Assembly (NCBI GenBank): GCA_948567375.1
Contig: OX419759.1
Span: forward strand, 16,770,744 to 16,834,743
DNA: 64,000 nucleotides
Source of the DNA: Lunularia cruciata
Lineage: Eukaryota > Streptophyta > Marchantiopsida > Lunulariales > Lunulariaceae
Direction of reading: 5' to 3'
The position numbers and the translations under genes were made by a program. Under the pieces are notes generated by a model. That model did no database searches and was not told the DNA's origin. It was given only the letters and a program-made list of their open reading frames with translations. Below, one piece after another: positions 1 through 12,056 of the stretch. How positions within the stretch are numbered: position 1 is the stretch's first letter; each line of letters opens with the position of its first letter.

Positions 1-57
1 TAGGATTCCATTGTCCATGCAACTTGGTATACTTTCCACCCCTTGGGTGTTTGTGAC

Positions 58-743
58 CTATTCGGCACTTGAGTCAGGAAGCACCATCTCTAGAGGAGAT
101 AGGAATTGCGAGCACTCTTGTGCACCTTCATGGACCTCATCCTCGCCACAAATCTTGCTCAAAGTGGGATTAAAATCTCCTAAACTTACCATTGCAGGTG
201 GACTTATGTTAGCTCTGGTCCCAAACATGGCTTCCATTCTTGCAAAATACGGGCACATTCCATTCAATTTATCTTCTATAGTTCTCCATCCCTTGCCATA
301 TTCCTTCTCTGTGAGACCTTCTCCAATAGACTTGTTCTTCAGCTTTCAAGTTTCTTTGTATTTTTCATGTACCGCAACCATTTCTTGTAAAGCTTGTCAC
401 CTGTCATAGAAGTAGGAAATCCTTGTCCCTCCCTAATCAAAAAGGTTTCCATGAGACTAAATGCGGTAGATTTTTTAATGGGCTTTTTGCAACTCCCACC
501 ATGAATATGTGCAAAATGCTCGGGGTCCTCCAAATAATCTAGTGTTTGGCTATAATGGTGCGTTGCCATGCAAAATTGTTCATCCTCCTTTGTTGTGACC
601 GGTGCAGTTGAAGCCATCCTCAACAGGTCTCCAAATTTCCCTAATGGTTGTTGAGGTTGCGAATCCAAAGATGACTCTGTAGGTCTTGGATCAGCGTCAA
701 AAAGTGAGTCTCCTGCACTAAAAAAAGGTACTTGATCTCCCAT
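58..743 (-). pseudogene. Unrecognised coding relic in two frames
   Basis: A minus-strand frame opens with an ATG near 743 in a plausible plant start context and runs 134 codons to 339. The similarity of style then continues in another frame from about 330 to a stop at 58, so a frameshift or a missed intron lies near 335. The first part has an acidic, Ser/Pro-rich start and a basic end (KLYKKWLRYMKNTKK). The second contains YFARMEAMFGTRANISPP, a pattern I associate loosely with trihelix or SANT-like transposon-linked proteins in plants, but I cannot name the family. Base composition resembles unique DNA rather than the AT-rich repeat block. It could be a broken host gene or an ORF1-type protein of a DNA transposon. 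Confidence 0.35.
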
Positions 744-3700
744 TGCAAAAAATTTGTTGCACTTACGGCGTCAAATTCCTCCACCCCTAATCAATTTCTT
801 GGTTGCTGCACGGCGGCACTGATCATTTCCCACACCAATACGAAACTACAAAACCGTTAGTTGCTTGACAACTCGCACTTTTGCTCGGAAGGGTTGTGAA
901 TTTGAGTTTAGAATTTTGAATTGTTGAGGTGGGGCATTTGGATCTTGAATACGCAAACCAAATCATAAATAATTTTGACTCATCTAACCACGTGTCCATT
1001 CTCTTGAGAGAACACATCACTTTGTTTGACAATAATTTATTTAGTTCCGGCATTCCTAAAAATCCAAAACATCAAGCTTGAGTTTTATAAATGAATGCAA
1101 TTCCCATAACTGATTTTACAGAGCATTCAGTTATTACACTCTAGTCTGGTTACAGAGTTCACTAAAATATATTACTAAGTTTGTTAAGAATCCCTTAGAC
1201 ATCCGTCAAACCTATTTCTGAAACCCCCTATTGCTAGTAATGTTAGTGCACAAATATCCAATACGAAAGTAGTTGAGATCATCAACTCTTCTATTAGTTT
1301 GGTTGGTGATTTATGGATGCAAAAATAAAGAAAAAGAAGAGAACTTCGACAAGGGTTTATTACCATTTCTGTAGTAATTTAGGATATATAAGATTACATG
1401 GATATATTAATTAGGATATAATGGTATATTCTGTATTGCCTACATGAAGAGTACCGTTTGTGCAAAAGATAGTATGATGTGCGGAAAACGTGTTGTACAC
1501 TTTCTTGTTGGAACGATATAAAATCTCCTCCGATATGATTGGGATTCATTTGTCAAGTATTGAACTTGTTTAAGCGGTGGTTTATTAGTAATTCACTATT
1601 AACAAATTGAATGGTGTTTCATATTTCGAAAATCCGTACTACAATATGAGCGGACTAGACAGACACCTTGCTTGTATCTTGATAAGTACTTGAGTTTGAT
1701 TTGTTTGTGTTTTGTGGGAGACGTAAGAAAACCTAAACTGCAGACTAGGTGTTATTAGTGCAAATGGTGCATCAAAACGTGAACATCAAAAACTCATCAA
1801 AACTCAATAGACTACAGGACTTTGACCCTGAACGATACGAGTTATCCAAAATAACTGCTTTCTGTGTGATATGTCGACAGCCATTTATAGGTACCAGGAA
1901 TGCAATATATAGCAAGACTCCATCTTTTACAATAAATTCAAAGATCTGTCATCTCAAACTCAATAACTCCTACTCCGGCGGTTGCCATAGATTTTGGCTA
2001 CAAGAGGTCTAGTCAATTTGAATCCAGACGGTCTTCTATACAGTTCATTATCAGCTTAGCGGGGTCCATTTGAAGTGACATGTTTGTTAACATAGTCGAG
2101 GAAAACGCGTTCATTCATGCAGTAAAAAAGTACCTCTATGTTACTTGATAAGATGTATAATTATGAAAATAACAATGCTTACAGTATCAATCTGTTGCGG
2201 AAGCTCTGTGGCATAACGTTATGTGCTACAACTGAAAAATGCAAAAAGTTCCAACCCCAAATACTAATCAATCCTTCGCGACTCGCGTCATTCATGATGG
2301 AGAGAGATCTGCTAGAAACACACCCTCTGTACCAGTTATTCGTGGGTGAGAAGTTCGGAGGATTCCCAACATCCACGAACTCGAAAATGCCACCTGGGTA
2401 ATCTGTTTCCGGAGAGAGCCCACAACTGAAGTTAAGGGTGTCATCCGAACTGGTGGCATCGGTGACAAGCTCTGCTCACCAAATCAAATGGAAGGGCAAA
2501 CCACAAACAAGTAGTATAACTGTCAGTGTTCTAGTGTTCTGTGCAGCACAAATCTTGGTTAATTTTCACTGGGTGATTCTAGTTGGAAGTTGGGACTAGT
2601 GGTGATGTAGAAATATCCACACATTGTATTCCCCCTTGTATCCAACGTGCAGACCAATGAGTGGATTCTACAACACTTCCAAACTGCTGCCCACGTTGCG
2701 ACGATTGCTGTTCTATCCTCCTTATGTCAATAGAATACTGGGAAGGACTTGAAACCTTCTGCGTCAATCAACGCGGTATAGATAGAGGTATATAAAATTC
2801 GGGCTCTTTCTCTGCACAGCGGCTGCTTTTCCTTTGCCACACAAAAGCTCTGCCATGAGCATTAAAATCTGAATCCGTAAGCGTTGTACAGGATTTCACG
2901 TACAGTGGTACATCTCAATAAACAATTTAAATGTCGGGAGTGGAAAGCCATGGGAATCACGTGAATGATTTCAATCGGTAACGTGCACTGCATGCACTTG
3001 TAAATACGAGAAGAGGGACACCAGAACCAACGAGTACTAAGTGCTGTAGTACTAGCCGACTTACCCCTACTATGCAAAGATAAATCTGCAATATGGAGCG
3101 TAATGATGGGAGAAACAGTGGGCATGCAACGAAGAGATGGTATGTGCAAGTGAATATTGACGCAGACGACCAAGTTTATTGATAGTAAAAATCACTCATT
3201 CGTGGATTCTACGCAGACAAAGCTTTGATAATCGGTGCTTCTTATCATGCTGGCATCAACAACACGAGAGATGGAATCTAGTGGCTTGTAAAGGTAGCTG
3301 CTGCCCTCCGTCATGGCATTTTCTCCCCTCACTTTGCTGCCTGTGTGCAGGAATCTCTGGCGCTATGGGCGTGAGTGAGTGACGTCCGCGAATTCGAGAA
3401 CCATGAAGATAGGTGAATCTCGAAATTGCGTGCCTGTTCAGTCGCAGGAGTAATGTAGTCTGGGACCAGTATCGATTCTCTTGGTGGCTCCGACTACCAT
3501 GAATGACCGATTCCATTCTTCGAATTGAAATGGTAATTGAATGCAGGGTTGATGCTGCAGCGGCCGGTGTAGATCAATTCAAGCTGCTGTAACCTCTCGT
3601 TCACACAGGTTCCGTTCTCTCCCCCGTTGGCTAATTTGATTCTTCCATAGAAAAAAAGAGTCAATCTCGTTCGTACACTCTTCACACTGCAGTCCACATA

Positions 3701-4800
3701 ATGTAGCTCAACTTGTACGCACAGAATTTGCTGTCAGTTGTGAAGTTTCAGATGGACAGATTCGGCAGCCAGTCTCTTCGAATTCGAATCCAAGTTTGAG
3801 TTGCTCATGAGACTTCCTCTTCGGTCAATCCTATTCAGCTGCTCTCCTACATGTTACTCTTGATCTTATCATTGTGGCACTCATGTGACTCCAGTATCCA
3901 ATGGAAGTATCTGCTTTCGAAGACTGTTGAATAACTTGAAGTACAATACGCTTCTCTGACAATTGTTTGAGAAGGTGGCATAAAATGTGAACTATGTACC
4001 GCATCGTATTGAGCAGGAATAACTTGCGAGGGGTGTAAATTGCACCGTACAATGTACATTCAGGGTTTCGACCCTGTTCCTACAAATCCTACGAATTTAC
4101 TGTAACACTTCGGTCATATTCAAAGTACAAAATCTCCCTAAGTAGCAAAAAGAGGAGTTGAATTTCTCCGAGACTTCTAGGACTGGATAACCGATTCCTA
4201 GATGTGAAGTGTAGTGAGTAAGTAAACTTCGCTCTGACCTGCAAACTTTTCACCGGCTTTTGGATCATTCTTGCACCAACCACCCACCCTGATTAAGGGT
4301 GTGCTGAAGATGAACCTCACACTTCTCCGAGGATAGAGAGTGACGCCAGATTTGTTGTTGGATGCCAAGAATCTTCTCACATTAATGTTGATGTGGACAC
4401 CACTCATAGCACAGAATGAGCACAAGAATTTGATGGAAGTGAGCATTTTCCGTCGAGTCTCACGGGACATGAAACTTTTCGGCCATGCATGGCGGTGTAC
4501 CTTTCTGATTAAAGCGACGCAAACGAGAAGAGACTCCACTTACTGCTGCGTTGGTTGACTCAATTCGATTGCATCAGCAAGTTCAGCAAGACTACCTAAC
4601 CCTGTAGGATCTGCGGACAGATCGACCCGATCTCAATGAGGAGGCAATAATTCAGAGCCTGACAGTAGATCCGAAGAGTTTTATCGTACATAACGTGATC
4701 ATCCACCACACACCAGAAGAAGATGATAATCACGGCTGAGTAGTGACAAGAATAACTTGTAATTTCTGGGAACTGTACTTGATTCACCTATCTGAATTTT
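744..4800. other. No gene recognised
   Basis: About 4 kb of mixed-composition sequence with only short open frames on both strands, none with a recognisable motif or with codon patterns that stand out. No tRNA, rRNA, long tandem array or terminal-repeat structure is visible. It may hold introns or untranslated parts of a gene I cannot assemble. Confidence 0.4.
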
Positions 4801-4841
4801 ACTAACCATGGGCTCCGCTATCATCATCATCATCCATTTCT

Positions 4842-5472
4842 TCAAACACGAAATCTGGGAAGTTTCTCCAGCCTTTTCCTAGTAAGTTTCGCCAAATCCG
4901 TCGGCAAATTCGTCTTATCAGCACCGAATTGGCTTGCCGGGGGACAGTAAGTATTACCACAAGCACGTGGAGCCACAGGCTTCTGGAGACCCTGCATCCT
5001 GTGCCTCGGTGGTTTAGTAGCTGTGCCCCTAACTTGAATCCTTGGAAGTGTGTTGATTTTCTCAGCGTCAAACTGCTTCAACTTCTGCTCTTGATCAGCG
5101 TAGTCGATGTCCACCTTTTGCTCCTGCACCTGTTCGTGATCCATGAAAAGTATGCACCAAAAATCCCGAATCCCGTCCGGTTCACCGGGTCCCTTGATCC
5201 AAACACCAACACCACCTTCTAATCTGAGACTCGAACCACCTAAAGTTCCCCTTTCACGAGAATGTGGTGATACGAAAGCGTTGCGAGAGAATAACGTTCG
5301 GAAAGAATGTAATGAAAGAGAGTCGTTTGCTGACAATGAAGGATTTAAGATTGACTTGCCACCAGTTCAGAAGTCCATCGGAGTTATAAAGGCTCATGGA
5401 GGTCTCAAACCAAAATATACATTAGTTCGAGGGGACACGTTACGCACAACGGGCGTGCCAGCTGAATGCTGA
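4842..5472. other. Overlapping uncharacterised ORFs on both strands
   Basis: Two overlapping frames look protein-like, and only one, if either, can be real. On the minus strand 5336-4842 encodes 164 residues with an acidic, Gln-rich centre. On the plus strand 5143-5472 encodes 109 residues with a Pro-rich start. Neither carries a domain I recognise. On the minus strand a neighbouring frame (5071-4802) ends in an Asp run followed by SGAHG. A spliced small gene is possible but not demonstrated. Confidence 0.2.
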
Positions 5473-6000
5473 GTACTTTTGTAACTTAACAGTACGTGTT
5501 TCTGCTTTTCTTAGATCCGGATCCATCTAGCTGGAGTCCCCAAAGAAACCGATGCGTCATGTTCGTATTGCTGCTGCAAGTTCCTAGAGCCATGCTGACG
5601 ATGGTACTTAGAGAAAGGACAGGTCATTGACCACACAAAGTTTCCAATCCATTAGAGAACAAACGAAAGCGTGCTCTTGCTGCCAGGTTGTTTCTTACTG
5701 GAACAGCGATGGACTTTAGCAGATTGCTTTGTCATATTGGACACTGTTTCTCCTTGAATCTCGAAACTCTGAAGGAGGTTGCTTTGCGCTCAAACCAAGT
5801 TTAGACGGAGGGTCTTGAGGCAACAGTCTTTTCTGCTGCACCTTCAAAGTGATGTGCTGCTACAGAATGTGATGGACCCACATGCTCATGTTCTTTGGCT
5901 TACTTGAAACCTTTGAATAGGAACCCTAACTGCTAAAACACGTTGCGTTCTCCGCCTAGTTTCAACGTCAAACCTCAGCCTCGTGGAGTAAACAGACAAA

Positions 6001-6513
6001 ATGGCGTCGTTGCCCTCAACTAAAGTCAATCGACGTTTGTGCTTTTCAGCAAGGAATCAATACCTCATTGCATCACTTTGTGTCTTTCGCAGAATTCCTC
6101 AAAGTAAACGGCGTTTGTGTCTTTTAGCAACGACTCGTAACAATAGGGTATTCGGGAGAATTCCCGAAAGTAAACGAACCCTTCGGTCCCACACAACATA
6201 CATTAAAAGACAAAGTAAAGAATACCTGTTTGAGGAGGAGAGTTCTATTTGCAATTCATCCCCTCAAAACTCCACTAGCTGTGCACTACACGACTATGGC
6301 TTTATTACCTCTTGTGATGAGAGAATCGCTTATTTCGCAGAAACAAATAGCAAACAGGATAAGGTGATAGTCATGTGTGAGCAAAATCTGCAGGTATCGA
6401 GGTCAAAATCCAGGTCTTACATCTATCTTGCCGCAAGTCCTAGAACAATTGCAAGTTCCAGTACACCACAACAGTCGTTTCCTGACCATTCTCTGCAGCA
6501 AAGTCCTCCTTAG
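6001..6513 (+). CDS. Hypothetical 170-aa protein
   Basis: An intact frame opens with ATG in a favourable plant context (ACAAAATGGCG) and runs 170 codons. The product is rich in Ser and Arg. Its first 60 residues contain two imperfect copies of a unit with the pattern RxLC(F/L)...RIPxSKR, matching a repeated GAATTCC-containing segment in the DNA. No known domain, signal peptide or membrane segment is visible. It lies alone in the left flank, with no recognised neighbours. It may be a small lineage-specific gene or a chance frame. Confidence 0.25.
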   Translation: MASLPSTKVNRRLCFSARNQYLIASLCVFRRIPQSKRRLCLLATTRNNRVFGRIPESKRTLRSHTTYIKRQSKEYLFEEESSICNSSPQNSTSCALHDYGFITSCDERIAYFAETNSKQDKVIVMCEQNLQVSRSKSRSYIYLAASPRTIASSSTPQQSFPDHSLQQSPP

Positions 6514-6599
6514 TGTTCCTTTCGTTGGTCAAAACTGGTGGAGAATTGAACCAAAAACGTAGTATGCTTACATTTCTCCAAAGCAAAAATTAGAAGGAC

Positions 6600-8880
6600 C
6601 GTACGGAGCACACAGAATCTTGACAAGACAGAGACACAGTTGCTTACGGTCGAGGTAACGTGAATGATGAGTGACATTTTATCTATTCAATTTCACTACA
6701 GTCAACATATCAGTCGCATCCTTATTGAAAAGACATTATGCACGTCTCGAATCCATCCTCATAGTACGTCAGTTGCAACTACAATAATAGTTGCAAGTCC
6801 AACATAGGAGGCCGGGGTTTATTACCTTGGTTTATGGATGGTACTTTCCGTGAAGGGTCATGGTACAAGTTGCAACAGAGAAAGTGGAGTGTTGCAAGCA
6901 GAGTAAGTGAAATTAGACATATTCAATTTGCAGCCACTATGTTAGTCGACTTCCACTGTAAGCAGACTTGGGGTTTGTATAGACGGGCAGTAGCAGTAAG
7001 AGTGCCCATCACATCTAAGGTCGTACCCATGACTTACCAAATATACAATTAGAAGATCTCTATCACAGTATAGCAGTAGTGTTCTGCTTGCTTTTCAGTT
7101 GCCTGTTTTGTGGCCTCCCCCTTGGTGTAGGGATATTTTTGTGTGCGTTACTGTACGCATGGTCAATGAAGTAAAGAGACACTCTTTTGGCAGCATCTTC
7201 GGGTAAAAAACATACGTCAAGAACATAGCAGTTGGTACGAATCGATACTTTCATCGTCATTGTTTGTATACAGTCAAATGTCTCAGACAAATATTGGTTG
7301 CAAACAGGAAAATCCGACAGACACATATGATTTGACCAAGCAGCTATGTTGGATCTTCCTCTCACTTCTTGCGTCTACTATGAATTGGTCGGTAATTCGT
7401 CAGCCCGCCAGCTCTATTATTCTTACTTGTACATCGTCTAGAAATGATGAGAAAGGCGACCACGTAGAACACTAGAAATAGTGAACAGTTTCTGAGAGTA
7501 TCCACTGAGATACAATGAGAAGTTCATTGACTGTAAAACCATACGAAACTTCATTAGTGAGGGCCACTGCCAAGTACACAAACTTTATATCGAAACGAGA
7601 ATCTTTTCTCTTCGTAAAGTGAAAATGAAATATAGTTTCGTAGCTTGAGAAAGACCACAAGGTTGGAAATTTATTATTTTTCTTAATTTTCTTAAACACT
7701 ACATACTGTTGACAAGGCTTCGGCAGCTGGACATTAACAAGATAATTCTATTGATCGACATGTTTTCATACCAATATTTGCTTACCAGCCACTGCCATAA
7801 AGTGAAAAGAACATTTCATCTCACCTTATGTCACTCGTACATGGTCGTATATATATGAGGAGTACTGCAGTATGTATATCCAAGACGAATAACCGTCTCA
7901 ACTGACAAAAAGTTTTCTGTTAGCTCCAGTACAACCTGAATTAACTGCAGCAAGATCAATAGAAATTTTGAGAGTCACGCCTTCCTGATCTTTAGTAATT
8001 TCCTCAAACTGGATTGAAAACTTGCAGGCGACTGTGCAGTTTACTGTTTTCAATCAATATCTATTTGACTATTCATCCAGGCGTTCAGTTGTTAATTTGG
8101 TAGCTGGTCGGGTCATTGCCAAAGAACGTGATTTTCACAATTAGCATCAGAGCGGACTTTGCACTTCGGAATCGTTGGTGCTGCGCAGCATTACTGGTCC
8201 AAATGTCTCACTAGTGAGGTGGATTTGCTTAGCGCTGGAATAAAATAACCAAAGTACTGAAAGGATCGCGTGTTTGACTTTAGACAAGGAGATTGAATCT
8301 GCTGGTTATTGCGATGCATCAGCAGCGAACATAAGCAGAGCAGCAAGCCTCACAATAATACCAATATATTACAATCCCATCTGGACGAGAGCGTTACTCG
8401 TTCGCAGTTTCGCTGTTTCGATCAGCAAGTTGCGTTCAGTGTAGTGTGCTGAGACAATCGCACAACTCGCTTGAATAGCGCATAGGCAGCGCAACAATCA
8501 CATCGCCAATCACTCATCCATACCTTAGATACGGCTTGTACGGCTTGATGGGGCTCTTCCCATCCTTCGTTTTTCCTACGCGGTCGCCTTTTACTACTAC
8601 TAGATATAAGTTGACAGCAGTCAGATTGCATTGTTTATGCAAGCCACCAATGTGAAATCAATAACTGCACAAGAGCGGAAGCGCGCAAATATTCCACCTT
8701 GACCCATAGGATCATATATTACATTACACATATACCGACCACCCCAAGTGCCGCGTTTCGTACGGATGTCACGGACGAAATGGCATGGAGTAACCTCGTG
8801 GTGGCAACCAACCTTCTTGTCGTGTTTGTGAAATCCGTTGCCACCTAGGAATGACAGCAAGGCTTAAGGGGATTGATTAA
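6600..8880. other. No gene recognised; end of left unique flank
   Basis: No supported coding region. A stretch of about 57 bases at 8,536-8,594 recurs in inverted orientation at 21,078-21,132 with only a few mismatches. Composition shifts to AT-rich, repeat-like sequence just after 8,880, which I take as the left edge of the transposable-element block. Confidence 0.35.
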
Positions 8881-9659
8881 ATCCTTTTGCAAATGGCGAG
8901 TTGGCCATTTCAATACTATATATTTTTGGATCACATTATAACTGGTACGGAGTGTTTGGTAATTTTGATGAATTTTATTATAGAGGTATTTGAAAATAGG
9001 TTTTCATTTTTATTTTTATTTTTATTTTATGAATTTTATCATGTACTTGATGATTACTATAGATAGGTTTTCTGTTTATGATTCAAATTGATTAATATAT
9101 ATGTAATATTTTGGATAGATAGGCTTATATTTTTATCACCGGCATTGATTGATATACATGTGAGGTCTTGGATGAGATGAGTTTAAGATGGTTAATTTTT
9201 CTTTTGTTTTCTCATGATGAGATTAGATAAGTTTTTCATTTACTTTTGATTGATTGATAAATTTTTCGATGAGTTCCTATGGTCTTTTTTTTTTACTCTC
9301 ACATTGTTATCTTTATTATACTAAAGAACAGGTACAGGGGTAGAGAGATGACTATTAGATTTTGCAGATTCTAAACTAGAGATTGGATTACCTTATAAGT
9401 ATTCTCAATTTGCATGTTTTAGGAGATAATTTCAACAAGAGGATACTACATATTCCATGTGGTTATGATTGTGTCAAGTTTGAGAATACAATAGAGTAGC
9501 ACAAGCCTTACATCCTTTGTTTATAATTATTCTCATTGATAAGATTATTTCCTTCTTAGACCTATTATATAGTCTACCAAGAGAAGTAGAACCATATAAC
9601 ATCTTAGAATATTATCTTGGGTAGGTATTATGTCTTGATAGATTACTTTTTGCCTAGGC

Positions 9660-10135
9660 ACTATGCATCACCTCATGCCTCTTCTAAATGGGCTTGTTAA
9701 AGATTTTTTAGAACTATTCCTGCTTCTTGGCAGATGATCCCTTTAGGTTTTATAGAGTTGTTTCAAATGGTTATATCAATAGCAATGGAGTAGATTCCTA
9801 CATTAATTAGTCAAGTAGTAGGTGCTAGTTTGCTTCTCATGATAGAGAGAGACGTAAGTCATATTAGACCAATTGCTATTAGGAGGTGTGTTACGCCTTG
9901 TTAGCTATATCATTGTACTCTAATATTATTGTCACTTCCAATAAAACCTTTATTCCACATCAATTTAGAGTTGCTACACCAAAATATTGTGAGGTTGTAT
10001 TTCTTGGCATTAGAGCACTCCTAGATACTTACTTACCTAGAGTTGGTTGTCTTATAAGTGGATCTTGAGAATGCTTCAATGGTGTCTTGTGGTGACTCAG
10101 TATCCATGTAATTGTGGCATAATAGGTAAGAACAG
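9660..10135 (+). pseudogene. Non-LTR-like reverse transcriptase fragment
   Basis: Broken plus-strand frames keep a recognisable run of reverse transcriptase motifs. First comes a segment resembling GA(K/R)LLxxxKxxxDVRPIAIGE (here SHIRPIAIRR near 9,860). Then comes the pattern HQFRVATPKYCEVVFLGIRA (9,950-10,015), typical of the fingers region of this RT type. Then comes a degenerate VDLENAF near 10,060, matching the first catalytic aspartate box. Stops and shifts interrupt it throughout. No ends, poly(A) tail or target duplication could be seen, so this is an internal relic. Assignment to a non-LTR-type RT rests on motif memory only. Confidence 0.45.
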
Positions 10136-11032
10136 GTCATTCCTTCAAGGATATGAGTTAGAATTCACTAAAACAAGACAAATGACATCACAATGATGAA
10201 AATCTATCATTTCATGTTTAAACTCTTGGGCAGCATCATTCCAAAAAGAGTGTAATATCTTCAAAATAAGTGACACTACAAAACTCTAAGAAATCTACTC
10301 TCATGTGTACTGAAAGGTCTAATCCAAGGATTCCTAAGAAGAGGTGGGTTCATTTGTAACAAATGTCACTTTGTTCTAGAAACTCTTCATTCATTGGTCA
10401 TTTGTCTGAGCTTCAAACTACCCTAGTGTGGTTCATAAGAGCCATGATTTGTATGTTACTCTTGCCACAAGTCATAAAAAAGCAACCTGCTACCACCTTG
10501 CATGAATGGTGTCTGATGACTTTGCAAACTAAAAAGGAGTAAGAGTTTTCAAAATTTCTATCACTCTAAAGACTATGATAGTAACACCGAGTTCTACCCT
10601 TCCCAAAAGGCACAAGGTTATGGGACTCAAAAAAAAATTTCAATACGCAATCACACATAGGTTTGTTACTTCATCAGACTTTAGACTTGCATAGGCCCGT
10701 TATTGTATCATTTTTGTCTCAAGTAAAACTCTTAGAGTGATGTACTCTAGTTCCACACAAATGTGTCACCACATCCAGTGCTTTGTTTTGTACCTCAAGA
10801 TTCATCAATCTATATTTATTGAGCATATTATCATTCATTCAGAGGGTAGACTAATACATATACGCTGACTCATGAGTTTTGATGGTATAAAATTCATATT
10901 TACTTGCAAAAGAAGAATGCATTGAATGGACATCATGGTGAACATCAAGACCAAGCCTTTTATACATTTCCTACTTGGCTTCAAAATGATCCAATGACTA
11001 CAATGGATGGAAATTTCCTAAGTACATCTAAG

Positions 11033-11772
11033 TGTAATACCAAGGGTTAGCCATATGATCTAGATGTGAAATTCGGTTTGGTAACTTCTAGAATGATGTT
11101 ATACATGATGGTCAAAATATTCAGATAGAAGTATCACCAAAAGAGTACTTCTACTAATAGGGCAGAAACCAAAATAGACTTGAGAACCTTAGAACCAATA
11201 GCTAGACATATGATTTAAAGGTGAGAATTGGTTTGGTAACATCTGGAAGGATGTTACACATGATGGACTAAGCAGATTAGAAATAAGTATCACCAAAAGG
11301 GGACTTCTACTAATAGAGTAGGAACCAAAATATGCCTAAAATCTTTGAAGGCAATTTCGGAAGCCTAAATGGATGAATTAGGCCTCAAAAATGTGCAGAT
11401 TCCCCCCCCCCCATGGAGGAAAGGCTGGCCTACCCTCCCCACTGCTTTGTCTTCTTGAGAGCTTTCCAACGGTACCTTACTCACGTGATTCTGAGATTCC
11501 TACAGGAAGATTCCCTAAAAGATTCCCTCTGGTCAAAGCTTGTTTGACCAACCAGATAGGACCTAGACCAGACAGGTCACCCATCCAAGTAAGTAATCCA
11601 AAGGTGGAGCTTGCTGACATGTCACCTATCTGTGTCCCTTATCCTATGGTGGAGCTTCCTTGGAGGAGATCCTCTTTGTCTATATAATAAAGAGAAGGTG
11701 CTCCCTTGGGGCATCGAATGTTTGAGTGTGCAATATGTGTTTTCTCTCTTCTCTTGTCCTCGTAGTATTACA
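11033..11772 (+). repeat. Solo LTR, family E, copy 1
   Basis: A 740-bp unit begins TGTAATAC and ends GTATTACA, an 8-bp terminal inverted repeat, and is flanked by near-identical 5-bp duplications (ctaag / ctaaa). A second copy of almost the same length (E2) lies inverted at 35,606-46,272, split by element D2. A TATA box (ctatataataaag) near 11,680 indicates the sense strand is plus. There is a run of C residues near 11,402. No internal region follows, so this is a solo LTR left by LTR-LTR recombination. Open frames inside it are shared by both copies and are not treated as genes. Confidence 0.85.
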
Positions 11773-12056
11773 CTAAACTACTCAATCTTAATCTTATCCC
11801 TAATCCTAAACCTACTGGTAGGTAGCCACAGCTGTAATCAACTCAGTTGGGGATTTTCTATCTCCAACAGACTACCACTACTTCTCATAGTAGCCCGAGT
11901 ATCTATTTATGAAGTATGTAAATCCATGAACTTCCTAAGTCTACAAAAAAAATGCTAATAATATGTATGAAGCATCATCCTATCATTGGGAAAAAAAGTT
12001 AACCATGGCTATTTTTGTAAGACTAGGCTCTATGTGTTATTCCTTAGTGGTAGTGC

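Noticed and set aside
11391-11958. Two overlapping plus-strand frames as genes
   Set aside because: Most of this lies within solo LTR E1 and recurs in inverted copy E2; it is LTR sequence with no protein motif.
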